From assembly GCA_024510845.1 (NCBI GenBank), contig JANEMA010000008.1:1-56382 (forward strand): a stretch of 56,382 nt of DNA, written 5' to 3'. Of the stretch, positions 42,815-52,300 are shown piece by piece; position 1 is the first letter of the stretch, and each line of letters opens with the position of its first letter. Origin of the DNA: Gammaproteobacteria bacterium (GTDB lineage Bacteria > Pseudomonadota > Gammaproteobacteria > Chromatiales > Chromatiaceae). The notes below the pieces were generated by a model, which saw nothing but the letters and a program-made list of their open reading frames with translations, did not search any database and was not told the origin of the DNA. The translations under genes were made by a program, and so were the position numbers.

Positions 42815-43414
42815 ATGATACTCAAGGTGACCATCGCCGACCAATTGCTGGAACTCAACGTACCCGATGCACTGATTGCGCAGGCAAGCGAGTTCTTCGA
42901 CCGCATGGACGCCGACATGGATCAGGGCTGGCAGGTCAATCGGGAATGGATCGACCAGGTGGATCGGCCTCTGCGCGGCCAGATCGTGGCCAACAAGCTG
43001 CTCACCGCCATCGAGAACCGCGACGACGACCTGGGCCGACTGATGGCCGGCTACCTGCTCTCACGCTTCACCGACATCGAGCTGCTGGAACTGTCCGAGG
43101 CGGGCGAAATCCGCGACCACGTACTGGTCATGAAATCCAGTGCCGAGGTACAGGCCAACCGGCCAAGCCTGTCGTTCAGCCATGCCGGTCTGCCAGGCGG
43201 TCTGAGCGAGGGAGAGGCCATGATGCAGGCAGACAAGGACATCAGCGGCGTGTTCAAGGTAGGCCGTCAGTACCGCTTTTCGGTCTATGATCATGCCAGT
43301 GGAAAGTGGCAGCAATCGCCAGCCTTCGGCGGTGCCAAAGACGCCGAGGCCGCACGCATGGAAGCCTGCCGCCAACGCTTCGATGCCCTGCTTCGCGCCC
43401 CGCGAATCCATTGA
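42815..43414 (+). CDS. Protein of unknown function, 199 aa
   Basis: Soluble acidic protein beginning MILKVTIADQLLELNVPDALIAQASEFFDRMDADMDQGWQ when split, with helix-rich N-terminal half and a C-terminal half containing SVYDHASGKWQQSP. No domain or catalytic motif recognised. AGGA precedes the ATG. Its stop overlaps the next ATG by one base, so the two are translated together and lead into ispH. Confidence 0.72.
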   Translation: MILKVTIADQLLELNVPDALIAQASEFFDRMDADMDQGWQVNREWIDQVDRPLRGQIVANKLLTAIENRDDDLGRLMAGYLLSRFTDIELLELSEAGEIRDHVLVMKSSAEVQANRPSLSFSHAGLPGGLSEGEAMMQADKDISGVFKVGRQYRFSVYDHASGKWQQSPAFGGAKDAEAARMEACRQRFDALLRAPRIH

Positions 43415-43797
43415 TGACGATCATCGACGAGGTCACCACCCCCCTGATATTGCACGAGCCGGACGGTCGCGAGAAACTCGTCGCCTGTGCCTTCACTCAC
43501 CCACGAGGCCTATTGTACCTGGACCTCTACTGGCACCTCTCCACCCCCATCGAAACCGCTCATCTGATCCACGGTGACCTGTGTGGCGAGGGGCCCTGGC
43601 GCATTGGTGATCACCGCCTGCGCATGCCCGGCTGTCACAATACCGACCCACACTTGGCCGATGACTTCGCGCGCTGGCAGGAATACCTGCAAACCCATCC
43701 CAACGACTACCCGCCACGTCCGCAAATCCTTGAGATCGCCAGCCGGCTCGGCGCCACGCCGCGAACCGGATATGCCGGGTGTACAATGCGGCCATGA
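43414..43797 (+). CDS. Protein of unknown function, 127 aa
   Basis: Small soluble protein: [50 protein letters not shown]. Several Cys and His residues but no recognised metal motif. It overlaps the 199-aa gene by one base and ends four bases into ispH, so it belongs to a three-gene unit. The start at 43414 is chosen because of the TGATG overlap. Confidence 0.7.
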   Translation: MTIIDEVTTPLILHEPDGREKLVACAFTHPRGLLYLDLYWHLSTPIETAHLIHGDLCGEGPWRIGDHRLRMPGCHNTDPHLADDFARWQEYLQTHPNDYPPRPQILEIASRLGATPRTGYAGCTMRP

Positions 43798-44729
43798 AGA
43801 TCCTGCTTGCCAATCCCCGCGGTTTCTGCGCCGGCGTCGATCGCGCCATCGAGATCGTCGAATGCGCACTGGAGAATTTCGGCGCACCCATTTATGTGCG
43901 TCACGAAGTGGTGCACAACCGTTTCGTAGTCGAGAATCTGCGTAACCGCGGTGCCGTGTTCGTGGACGCGCTGAATGAGGTACCAGACGGCGCCACCGTG
44001 ATCTTCAGCGCTCATGGCGTCTCCCAGGCAGTACGCCATGAGGCCGAGACACGCGAACTCACCATCTTCGACGCCACCTGTCCGCTGGTCACCAAGGTCC
44101 ATCTCGAGGTGATTCGCCACTGCAAGGCCGGTAACGAGGTGATTCTGATCGGTCACCGCGGCCATCCGGAGGTCGAGGGCACCATGGGCCAATACTGCTG
44201 CCGCGACAACAAGGGTATTCACCTGGTGGAACGACCCGAGGACGCCGAACGAGTCGAAGTGCGTAACCCCGAACGCCTGGCCTTCGTCACCCAGACCACG
44301 CTGTCGATGGATGACACCACCCAGGTAGTCACCGCCTTGCGCGCCCGCTTTCCGGCCATCCAGGGGCCAAAGAAGGACGATATCTGCTACGCCACACAGA
44401 ACCGGCAGGATGCGGTCAAGCGCCTGGCCAGACAGTGCGACATCGTGCTGGTGGTCGGCTCGCCCAACAGTTCCAATTCCAATCGCCTGCGCGAAATCGC
44501 CGAAAAACAGGGCACACCAGCCTGGCTGATCGACCATCCCAAGAACATCCGGCGCGAATGGCTGAACGGCGTGGGTATCATCGGCGTGACCGCCGGCGCT
44601 TCGGCACCCGGGGTGCTCGTGGACAGAGTGATCGCCCAACTCCGGGCATGGGGAGCATCACACGTCGAAGAAGACGGCGGTCGATCGGAATCTGTGATCT
44701 TCGCCCTGCCCAAGGCCCTGCTGAGCTGA
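43794..44729 (+). CDS. ispH: 4-hydroxy-3-methylbut-2-enyl diphosphate reductase IspH (LytB)
   Basis: 311 aa. The three cysteines that hold the [4Fe-4S] cluster lie in [12 protein letters not shown] (C12), TCPLVTKVH (about C96) and [10 protein letters not shown] (about C197). [11 protein letters not shown] and ITAGAS-type VTAGASAPG motifs are present. It makes IPP and DMAPP in the last step of the MEP isoprenoid pathway. The start [10 protein letters not shown] overlaps the upstream gene by four bases. Transcription continues toward the minor-pilin cluster. Confidence 0.97.
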   Translation: MKILLANPRGFCAGVDRAIEIVECALENFGAPIYVRHEVVHNRFVVENLRNRGAVFVDALNEVPDGATVIFSAHGVSQAVRHEAETRELTIFDATCPLVTKVHLEVIRHCKAGNEVILIGHRGHPEVEGTMGQYCCRDNKGIHLVERPEDAERVEVRNPERLAFVTQTTLSMDDTTQVVTALRARFPAIQGPKKDDICYATQNRQDAVKRLARQCDIVLVVGSPNSSNSNRLREIAEKQGTPAWLIDHPKNIRREWLNGVGIIGVTAGASAPGVLVDRVIAQLRAWGASHVEEDGGRSESVIFALPKALLS

Positions 44730-44751
44730 TCGCCGCACGTTCGTCGGCAGG

Positions 44752-45165
44752 ATCGATTCGTCGGCGTCACCGGGCGGGTCAAGAACAATCGGCTCACCTC
44801 CACCAGCAACAACCTGATCAGTACCCTGCAACCCGCCCGCTCCAAGGCTGTCAAGCGTAATACATCGATTACCATCTGTCGCAACCAGGACCAAGGCCCA
44901 ATGCAAGACAGACACGGGATGAGCCAGTGGCTGGATCGTCTTCGTGGAAGACACCCAACCACCGGCGACACGATTGGCAAAGTAGACAACAGCGAAGTCC
45001 GTCGGGACCCGGCAAGCTCTGACAGGTGGATTGCAGACCACTGTTTTTGCTGACACCATCACCTTCAACCCCAATGGACGACCCGCGGCTGGCAATATCA
45101 AGATCTGCAGCGGTCGCACGGGGCATACGACAATACTGTGGCGCCGGCAAAATGCGTCTGGGATA
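44752..45165 (+). pseudogene. fimT/fimU (GspH-like) minor pseudopilin gene, degraded
   Basis: Fragments of a FimT/GspH protein in changing frames: NNRLTSTSNNLISTLQPARS followed by KAVKRNTSITICRN (44788-44890), then WIVFVEDT in another frame (about 44931), then LTGGLQTTVFADTITFNPNG and KICSGRTGHTTI (45020-45135). At least two frameshifts and stops separate them. The N-terminal GFTLIEL leader and membrane helix are missing. The gene occupies the usual place of fimT/fimU just before pilV, so the operon has lost one minor pilin. Confidence 0.75.
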
Positions 45166-45181
45166 AAGAGACAAACTGCCC

Positions 45182-45625
45182 ATGAAGCATCGTATCTTCC
45201 AGGCACACACCCAATCAGGAATCACCCTGATCGAGGTGCTGATCTCCATTCTGGTCGTGAACATCGGTCTGCTCGGCCTGGCCGGCTTGTTCATCAACAG
45301 CCTCAAGAGCACCAACGAAGGCTACTTGTACTCGCAAGTGGTCGCGCTGACCTACGATATGACCGACCGCATCCGGGCCAATCCGAGTGCACTGAATGCC
45401 TATACCAACACACCCACCACCAAACTCGCCAAGGACTGCGCCCAGGCCACATGCAGCCCGCGCGAGCTTGCAGCCTATGACCTGTTCACCTGGAAGCAGC
45501 AACTGGACATTGCCTTGCCCTCGCCCACCCCGACCATCACGGTCAACGGCACCAGTGCTGTAATCGAGGTGACATGGAACGTGGCAGGCCAGTCCAATAC
45601 CTTTCAGCTCGACATGACGCCATGA
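45182..45625 (+). CDS. pilV: Type IV pilus minor pilin PilV
   Basis: 147 aa prepilin. The type IV leader is cleaved at G13/I14 in SGITLIEVLISI, with Glu at +5 (E18), followed by a hydrophobic helix. The body matches PilV (YSQVVALTYDMTDRIRANPS). PilV belongs to the priming complex at the pilus tip with PilW, PilX and PilE/FimU. It overlaps pilW by four bases. Confidence 0.93.
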   Translation: MKHRIFQAHTQSGITLIEVLISILVVNIGLLGLAGLFINSLKSTNEGYLYSQVVALTYDMTDRIRANPSALNAYTNTPTTKLAKDCAQATCSPRELAAYDLFTWKQQLDIALPSPTPTITVNGTSAVIEVTWNVAGQSNTFQLDMTP

Positions 45626-46674
45626 ACACCACCCGCACAACAACCCGGGACGCCGGCTACAGCCTGATCGAACTCATGGTCGCCATGTCGCTGGGATTGC
45701 TCATATCGGCCGGCGTCATCACCATCTTCATCGACACCAAGGAAACCCAGCGAACCCAGGACATGCTGGTGGATGTACAGGAAACCGGGCGTGCCGCCAT
45801 CGACATCCTGACATACGACCTGCGCATGGCGGGCGCGGCCGGGCTGACCTACCCGCTCTCGCCCATCACGGTCAGCACCAGCGCCCCGCCCAATATCAGC
45901 AATGATTGCTTCACCACCGCCTCTCAGGCCTTCGACTGGGCAACCGCACTGGCCACCACACCATCAGGCGAGAAATCTCCCGCGGTCTATGGCGAAGACG
46001 ACATTGGAAGCGATGGCACATCCAAGGTTTTCAAGTGCATCAAGGCAAAAGGAAACGCCCTGCCCGCCCAACCGGACAGCGATATTCTCTCGGTGCACTA
46101 TACCCAACCGGAACCCGTCAAGGCTGCAGACCTGAAAGCAGCACACCTGTATGCCAGGACCAGCCTGTCAAGCGCCGAAATATTCCAGTGCCCCAAGGGG
46201 AAATCGGGTACCAACTGCGCCCCCGCTCTTCCCGCTGGCTCCGAATATCATGAGATCGTCTCCCGCGTCTATTACATCCGGCCCTGGTCGATCAGCACAA
46301 GTGACGGAATACCCACCCTGGTCCGCCTGGACGCCGGCAGCGGACAAATCGTCGGCGAACCGCTCATCGAAGGCATCCGCAGCCTGCAAATCACTTACGG
46401 CATCGACAATGACAACGATGGCTACGTGGACCGGTTCAAGACCGCGGCCCAGATGCCTGCGCTCGACTCACCTGCGGGACTGACCAGCGACTGGAGCAAA
46501 ATCAAGGCAGTTCGTGTCGCTCTGCTGACCGAGAGTCTGAGCGAAAACCATCGAAACGGCCCTGGAAACACAACGATCGACGTCGCGGGCCAGAGTGTCA
46601 CCGTACCACGATCAAAGTTTGCCAGAGTCTTCTCATTCACGGTCACCGTGCGCAATCCGCGTACAAGGGGATGA
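45622..46674 (+). CDS. pilW: Type IV pilus assembly protein PilW
   Basis: 350 aa prepilin-like protein. Leader cleavage is expected at G12/Y13 in AGYSLIELMVAMSLG (E17 at +5). ETGRAAIDILTYDLRMAG is typical of PilW, and a C-terminal SFTVTVRNPR end closes the protein. It helps initiate pilus assembly with PilV, PilX and PilY1. The ATG overlaps the pilV stop (ATGA). Confidence 0.94.
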   Translation: MNTTRTTTRDAGYSLIELMVAMSLGLLISAGVITIFIDTKETQRTQDMLVDVQETGRAAIDILTYDLRMAGAAGLTYPLSPITVSTSAPPNISNDCFTTASQAFDWATALATTPSGEKSPAVYGEDDIGSDGTSKVFKCIKAKGNALPAQPDSDILSVHYTQPEPVKAADLKAAHLYARTSLSSAEIFQCPKGKSGTNCAPALPAGSEYHEIVSRVYYIRPWSISTSDGIPTLVRLDAGSGQIVGEPLIEGIRSLQITYGIDNDNDGYVDRFKTAAQMPALDSPAGLTSDWSKIKAVRVALLTESLSENHRNGPGNTTIDVAGQSVTVPRSKFARVFSFTVTVRNPRTRG

Positions 46675-46680
46675 CCAGCC

Positions 46681-47232
46681 ATGTGCCATGCAATACCGGG
46701 GCAGCGACAACGAGGCGCCGTTCTCATCATCTCGATAATCCTGCTGGTGATACTGACCCTGCTGGGTCTTTACCTGTCACAGACCGGCATCCTGGAGCTG
46801 CGCATGGCAGACAATGCCGCCTCACGCAGCATCGCATTCCAGAAAGCCGAAACTGCCCGCAATACGGCAGAAAAGATCATGAACGCCCTCGCTGACCGGA
46901 TGAGCCAGAACAGTGGTGTCCTCGACTGCCAGACCGAGGGCATCGGATTCTATGCCGCTACGACTACCGGAACCAACGGCTGCCAGACGCTGAACCGCCT
47001 CGGCATGAAATGGGATGCTACCGACTCCATTCAGGCAGGAAACAATACGAACATGCGCTACGCCATCGAATACCTGGGCACTGAAAAGATTCCCAAGTCC
47101 TATTTCGAGAAAGAAATCGGTACCCGGGGAAACCTCATCGAAGTCTATGTATTTCGTATCCTTTCACAAGGCAAGGATGCAGCAGGAGGAAGAACACTGC
47201 TGCAAAGCATATACACCGCCCGTAAGACCTAG
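46681..47232 (+). CDS. pilX: Type IV pilus assembly protein PilX
   Basis: 183 aa. N-terminal QRQRGAVLIISIILLVILTL is the PilX N-terminal segment (a non-canonical prepilin with RG/A cleavage), followed by MADNAASRSIAFQKAETARN. Minor pilin required with PilV, PilW and PilY1. It begins six bases after pilW and ends 14 before pilY1. Confidence 0.92.
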   Translation: MCHAIPGQRQRGAVLIISIILLVILTLLGLYLSQTGILELRMADNAASRSIAFQKAETARNTAEKIMNALADRMSQNSGVLDCQTEGIGFYAATTTGTNGCQTLNRLGMKWDATDSIQAGNNTNMRYAIEYLGTEKIPKSYFEKEIGTRGNLIEVYVFRILSQGKDAAGGRTLLQSIYTARKT

Positions 47233-47246
47233 GAAAACCAGGAGAC

Positions 47247-50231
47247 ATGAAGATCAAGCGAAGAGTCGTTATCGACTACCTCATCAGCCTGAATCTTATC
47301 TGTCAGACGACCTTGGCCGCGACATTTTCCCCTACCGGCCATCAACCCATTGGCTACGCGGCACCCATGGTGCTCAGCAAGCAGGGCGTGGCTGATGGCA
47401 AGGCCAGGATCTTTCGACCATACTTCGATGACATCAACTGGTTTGGCGACATCGAGTCCCTCAATGTCAGCTCCAAGGGAAACCTCCAGGACAACAGCAC
47501 TCCCAGAATCACAGTCACCTCGAAAACCACCAACCACACGCCCAACTGGAGCGCCGCCGCGTTACTGGACAAGCGTGACTTCACCACCCGAACGATCATT
47601 ACCAATGCAACCTCTGCTGTCATGTTCGACAACCTGGACAACCTGTCCACTACTCAACAGACGGCCTTGAAGCATTCACAGGACCTGGTCGACTTTCTGC
47701 GCGGTGACCGCAGCAAGGAAGATGGGGTCAACTATCGCAAACGCATCCACATTCTGGGCGACATCATCCAATCATCGCTACTCTATATTCCCTATAACAG
47801 AGACCCGGACGACCTGAACGGAAACCTGCTGTTCGTGGGCGCAAACGATGGCATGCTGCACGCATTCGATGCTGCCACGGGCGAAGAACGATTCGCCTAT
47901 ATTCCGAGCACTGTCATCCCGAATCTCTATATTCTCTCCGATCCTGGATATGACTCCACGCCCTCACCGACCGGGGGGGAAGACACACTACATACCCACT
48001 ATGTCAACGGCGCACTGTCCTGGGCCGATGTCACATTCTCCGACGGATCCTCCCACCGGGTACTAGTCGGTGAACCGGGCGCTGGCGGAAAGGCCGTCTT
48101 CGCCCTGGACATCACCAGCAACGACTTTAGCAGACCGACCAGGAAGTTCCTCTGGGAGATCACTGATCGATCTGCAGGCATGAACAACCTCGGATTCAGC
48201 TACAGCCGCCCTCTGATCACCCAGTTGAAAATCGGCACCCAGAACCGCTGGGTGGTCATCACCGGCAACGGTTATGACGGCGATGACACCACGGCACAGC
48301 CTGCGTCCCTGTACATACTGGACATCGAAACCGGCCAGCTCATCAAGGAAATCCAGGCCGGCAGCAGCAACACCTTTCCCTATGGCCTTTCCAGCCCCGC
48401 AGCCGCCGATCTGAATGGCGATGGTCTGGCAGATCTCGTTTATGCCGGCGACCTCGACGGCAACATCTGGCGATTCGAACTCAGCAATGCCGACCCGGCC
48501 AACTGGAAGGTATCCTTCAACTCTCAGCCACTGGCAAAGATCGGATACACCGACTCTACCGGCGCCACCACCACACAACCCATCAGCACGCCGCCACGAA
48601 TCGCGACCCACCCCGGTGGCGGTCTGCTGATCCTGATAGGCAGCGGTCGCATGCTCACCGCAGATGACAAACACAACACCGACGTCCAGGCGATCTATGG
48701 GCTGCGTGACCGTCTCGATGGCAACCGGATTGCATCTCTCGACACGGACAGTGCCACTGGCAACCTGCTGGTGCAGTACCAGAACGAACACATCTACACC
48801 CGGCCGGACGGAACAAAGTACAAGGTCCGCACCACCACGGCACACTCTCCGCTGCCTCGTCATGACGGCTGGGTCACCGACCTGCCAGAAGGCGAGAGGG
48901 TACTCACCGCCATGAATTCCCGTAGCGGTCGTCTGCTGATCACCACACTCAACCCCACCAACAGTGATCCGGCGGACCTCACCAAGGGTGGCGAAGTCTG
49001 GTCGAACGAGATCAATCTCCTGACCGGCGGCAGCCCCTCGAGCACCATCTACGACATGAATGCCGACGGCGTTCTGACCAGCGATGACAATGTGGACGGC
49101 AACGGTGACGGCGACCTGCTGGATCCGGAAGATGGAGTCATCGGGCTCCGCCTGGGTTATGGCATTGTCGTATCCACGGCGACCACCGCCACCCTGAACA
49201 GCACCACCGGCACCTACTATGTCAACCGGCAATACCACACCCGAGCGATTGAGCCGCCCAGCAGCCAACCGCCGACCGATCCGGGGCTGCCTGGCGGTCA
49301 CTTCGACGTAGACACGACCCAGGCCTTGTCCACTGCGCTGCCCCAGGGCACCGCCACCACTGACGGTCATATCCACCCGTACGACGACAAGCACAACGTC
49401 AAGGGTGTGGATTATTTCAACCTGCTGGACAGCAATCTGCACAATATCGATCGCGACATCATGAACCGACAGCAGAAATTCAAGCTGATCATCGTCAATG
49501 CCGACAAATCGCCAGGTGGCCGTTTATCACTCAACCAGACCTATGACAAAACAACTTCAGCCACCTACGAACCAGTGAGCCGCTATGCTGAGAAACCGAT
49601 CAGCTCATTGCCGACCTACTCTTTGGGTGGAGTATCAGGAAGCACCCCATTGTCACAGTTGAGCATCTATTTCGATGTCAATGCCATTGTCAATCGACAG
49701 CTAGTCCCTACACAAACCTGGTGCGTCAAGAAAAACATTCCGTCATCCGATGGTCGCTGGCGCAATGCCGCCCTGACCATCTGGGCAGTCGAGGTCGATT
49801 CCAACGGCAACGACGCCTTCACTTTGACTCATGATACGACAGGCAATATCACGGGCATCACCGATGGCCTGTTGTGGGAATCCACCTTGTTCTGGCACTG
49901 GAAAGGTCCTTGCGCCCACGAATACAGCGCATTGGACGCCACCTATACGGGCAGCAGTGGCAATACCGTGACCAACCCGAAAACCGGAAAACCCTACACG
50001 ATTTTCGAGTACTGGCACGATCAGACCATATTGGAGGAAGAAAAGAGAAACAGGAACAAGAAGAAACGCAAGGACAAGAAAAATGACAAGAACGATGAGG
50101 ACAAAAATACAGCAGATGCAGAAACAGAAAACATCCATTCCGGCGAGGGCAACTGCCCCAGCTGCACGAAATCACCAACCGGGCAAGTGACAGATCCCTC
50201 GCGCGCCTCCTGGAACGAACTGCAGGACTAA
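47247..50231 (+). CDS. pilY1: Type IV pilus tip adhesin PilY1
   Basis: 994 aa secreted protein with an N-terminal signal peptide (about 1-25). The seven-bladed beta-propeller of PilY1 covers the middle (YRKRIHILGDIIQSSLLYIP, then LLFVGANDGMLHAFDAATG). Calcium-binding loops are DLNGDGLAD and DMNADGVLTSDDNVDGNGDG. It is shorter than P. aeruginosa PilY1 (about 1160 aa) and I see no clear N-terminal von Willebrand domain. A Lys/Asn/Asp-rich tail follows at about 930-957, unusual for the family. AGGAG precedes the ATG. It controls pilus extension and adhesion. Confidence 0.92.
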   Translation: MKIKRRVVIDYLISLNLICQTTLAATFSPTGHQPIGYAAPMVLSKQGVADGKARIFRPYFDDINWFGDIESLNVSSKGNLQDNSTPRITVTSKTTNHTPNWSAAALLDKRDFTTRTIITNATSAVMFDNLDNLSTTQQTALKHSQDLVDFLRGDRSKEDGVNYRKRIHILGDIIQSSLLYIPYNRDPDDLNGNLLFVGANDGMLHAFDAATGEERFAYIPSTVIPNLYILSDPGYDSTPSPTGGEDTLHTHYVNGALSWADVTFSDGSSHRVLVGEPGAGGKAVFALDITSNDFSRPTRKFLWEITDRSAGMNNLGFSYSRPLITQLKIGTQNRWVVITGNGYDGDDTTAQPASLYILDIETGQLIKEIQAGSSNTFPYGLSSPAAADLNGDGLADLVYAGDLDGNIWRFELSNADPANWKVSFNSQPLAKIGYTDSTGATTTQPISTPPRIATHPGGGLLILIGSGRMLTADDKHNTDVQAIYGLRDRLDGNRIASLDTDSATGNLLVQYQNEHIYTRPDGTKYKVRTTTAHSPLPRHDGWVTDLPEGERVLTAMNSRSGRLLITTLNPTNSDPADLTKGGEVWSNEINLLTGGSPSSTIYDMNADGVLTSDDNVDGNGDGDLLDPEDGVIGLRLGYGIVVSTATTATLNSTTGTYYVNRQYHTRAIEPPSSQPPTDPGLPGGHFDVDTTQALSTALPQGTATTDGHIHPYDDKHNVKGVDYFNLLDSNLHNIDRDIMNRQQKFKLIIVNADKSPGGRLSLNQTYDKTTSATYEPVSRYAEKPISSLPTYSLGGVSGSTPLSQLSIYFDVNAIVNRQLVPTQTWCVKKNIPSSDGRWRNAALTIWAVEVDSNGNDAFTLTHDTTGNITGITDGLLWESTLFWHWKGPCAHEYSALDATYTGSSGNTVTNPKTGKPYTIFEYWHDQTILEEEKRNRNKKKRKDKKNDKNDEDKNTADAETENIHSGEGNCPSCTKSPTGQVTDPSRASWNELQD

Positions 50232-51014
50232 CCGACCGTTGAAAACAACCCGACTGAAGGGGCCTTTCCGGCAGCCAGCAGCGGATGAAGCACGGTGGCT
50301 CCTGCCCTCTGGCCGGACATTGGCCAATCTGGCCCGATTCGCCTGTTTCCAGGCACACCAATCCCTTGAAGCCCGGCCATCGACATGCCGCCATCCCCGG
50401 ATTGCGCTGGCGGACAGGGTCGGCACGAACGGGAAGTCCAGCTTCTCTCGTCCCGCAAGGCGGCTCTTGCGTATCCCGCCGATGACTCCGGCCCAGCCGA
50501 AGCATTCCCCGATCCGCTTGCGGAACCGTTGGCTCATGGCACAGCCCGGATGGCGGGAGGTGCGTCCATCGATGGCCGATGAACGGTGGCTCGTGTTCTG
50601 TGCGACATGCGGTGTCGCGTTGGCGCAACTTTCGGTCGGTAGCTCTTGAGCGAGGCCAGCGCCTCGATCAGGGTGCCATCCACATTGAAGTGTTCCCTGG
50701 ACAGCAGGCCAGCCCGCTCGGCTTGACCGAGGACCTGGGCAGGGAAGCGCCGTGCAATATCTCCTTCCAACAAGCGATCGCGATTCTTGGTGAAGGTCCT
50801 TCGGCACCCATGATTCCGCAGCTGACCGTACTGAACAGGGAATCTTGCTGAATATCCGGGCCTCGCATCGTGTCGCTTGTCCTTCTTCCTGCCTTGCCGG
50901 TATCTTCCACTTCAGCGGGCGAATCCCAACAGCCTGCCAAGGCAAACCCAGTGTCAACAGTCGGATCCCGGCCGCTGGTCATTTCGCTGTTCACCACTCA
51001 CGGAGACCTCAATC
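50232..51014. mobile_element. pilY1-pilE spacer occupied by insertion-sequence debris
   Basis: 783 bases containing the IS5-type remnant (50405-50800). I could not find clear terminal inverted repeats or a target duplication. GGAG nine bases before 51015 is the ribosome site of pilE. Confidence 0.55.
50405..50800 (-). pseudogene. IS5-family transposase remnant, copy 2 (internally deleted)
   Basis: On the minus strand FTKNRDRLLEGDIARRFPAQ, then HFNVDGTLIEALASLKSYRP (50800 to about 50640), then in another frame VAQNTSHRSSAIDGRTSRHP and AMSQRFRKRIGECFGWAGVI (to about 50420). These are the middle and C-terminal parts of the same transposase family as copy 1 at 9935-10476; the section between SYRPK and VAQNT, holding part of the catalytic core, is deleted. 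It separates pilY1 from pilE and is inverted relative to copy 1. Confidence 0.8.
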
Positions 51015-51455
51015 GTGTACCTTGACCGAACAGACACCAAGACCGGCTTCACCCTGATCGAACTCATGATCGTGGTGGCCATCGTCTCCATCCTCACGGT
51101 GATCGCCATTCCCACGTATACCAGTTATGTCTTGCGCTCGAACCGAATCGCCGCCAAGAGCTTTCTCAACGCGGTGGCACGGGACGAGCAACGTTACTAC
51201 ATTGTCAACCGTAGCTACGGAAAACTGAGCGCCCTGAGGCCACAGGAATACAAAGCCGACACCATCAGCATCGACGAGAACCAGAAGCCAGGTCTCCAGG
51301 GGGCAGGATTGTACGACGTGACCGTCACCGCCACGGCAACGACCTTTACTATCACGGCAAACGCCAAGAACCGCCAGTCCTCGGACACCGATTGCCTCAC
51401 CTTCACCCTCGACAACACAGGCAAGAAATCACCGGACGCCTGCTGGAACAGATAG
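51015..51455 (+). CDS. pilE: Type IV pilus minor pilin PilE-like
   Basis: 146 aa prepilin with cleavage at G11/F12 in TGFTLIELMIVVAIVSILTV, Glu at +5 (E16), and PilE-like sequence TYTSYVLRSNRIAAKSFLNAVARDEQRYY after the helix (in two segments). Two cysteines near the C-terminus (DTDCLTF and DACWN) can form the pilin disulfide. The start is GTG at 51015; no ATG gives a short enough leader. It is normally directly after pilY1; here IS debris intervenes, so it may have its own promoter. Confidence 0.9.
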   Translation: MYLDRTDTKTGFTLIELMIVVAIVSILTVIAIPTYTSYVLRSNRIAAKSFLNAVARDEQRYYIVNRSYGKLSALRPQEYKADTISIDENQKPGLQGAGLYDVTVTATATTFTITANAKNRQSSDTDCLTFTLDNTGKKSPDACWNR

Positions 51456-51748
51456 TCTCCGGGCACCCGCATGCCAACAGCATGGTGCACAGTCTGAGAG
51501 CATTTCCTGCTGATCACCCTCCAGCCCCAGCTGGCTTCGGACTCCTGACAACCGTCAACTACCATCAAGCATCACAGGCGATCATCCATCCTTACGTTGA
51601 TGAGAACACAATCGGCCCACACATACACATGGCGCCGCCCACCTGTCGAGTTCCCCTTCAGACACATCCAGTGGATGCATTCCACCAGCTCGGCCACATC
51701 CTCCTCGATGGCCTGCATCAGGCGAGTTCTTCGATCTTGCTTTTTTTG
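51456..51748. other. Spacer after pilE
   Basis: 293 bases between convergent genes. A minus-strand frame across 51582-51806 shows no recognisable protein and overlaps the neighbouring gene. No clear terminator for pilE was seen. Confidence 0.4.
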
Positions 51749-52165
51749 TCATCCACCACTCTGCATTGAAATCACAGGGACGATAACGGCCATCAACCCG
51801 GAGCATGAAACAATAATGAATGAAAGAACAAATCGCTTGTTGCCCAGACCTGGCATATCCCCTGGCAACAAATCCAATACACCTTCCCTTTCATATATTC
51901 TTTCTATTGCATCATGGCATCTCATACAAATACGCTTTCCATTCACAAGGGAAATCAGGGTTGTACAGGTCACAGCAAAGACACCCAACAGAAAAATACC
52001 GAAAATGGCTATCGACCCATCACCTGAAGCAACGCTCGAAGCCTGCGCCCAGTTTATGAGCATGACCAGTGTATTAAAGAGGACTGCACTTACTACAAAC
52101 ACCGTATCGGACTTCGAGCTTCTATCAAGCTCAGCTACCAGTTGGTCGTGTATCTTCTCAATCAT
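51749..52165 (-). CDS. Membrane protein of unknown function, A/T-rich
   Basis: 138 aa with three hydrophobic segments (about residues 22-41, 52-76 and 111-135) and a cytoplasmic-like loop NGKRICMRCHDAIERIYERE containing a CMRC pair. Base composition is clearly more A/T-rich than neighbouring genes, and both flanks are non-coding or repeat-like. This suggests acquisition by transfer. No family recognised. Confidence 0.7.
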   Translation of the reverse strand: MIEKIHDQLVAELDRSSKSDTVFVVSAVLFNTLVMLINWAQASSVASGDGSIAIFGIFLLGVFAVTCTTLISLVNGKRICMRCHDAIERIYEREGVLDLLPGDMPGLGNKRFVLSFIIVSCSGLMAVIVPVISMQSGG

Positions 52166-52192
52166 GCTTTTTCCCCTGAGATATCCTGAACA

Positions 52193-52230
52193 CCAAAAAA
52201 TCTTTCACGAAACCGAAGACCCGCTTGCAC
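52193..52230 (+). repeat. Dispersed intergenic repeat, copy 2
   Basis: CCAAAAAATCTTTCACGA followed by CGAAG and GCTTG at conserved spacing; a near copy of the minus-strand sequence at 3415-3449. Non-coding, between the small membrane protein and the M16 pair. Confidence 0.55.
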
Positions 52231-52300
52231 CCTGACGGGAAACCACGATCCGTGATGCTCGAATGCAGACCGGTGCCTGTTGAATGGGCGATATTTGTCA

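Noticed and set aside
47247..50231. Long antisense frame within pilY1 (48063-49442)
   Set aside because: A shadow of the pilY1 codons; no ribosome site, no recognisable protein.
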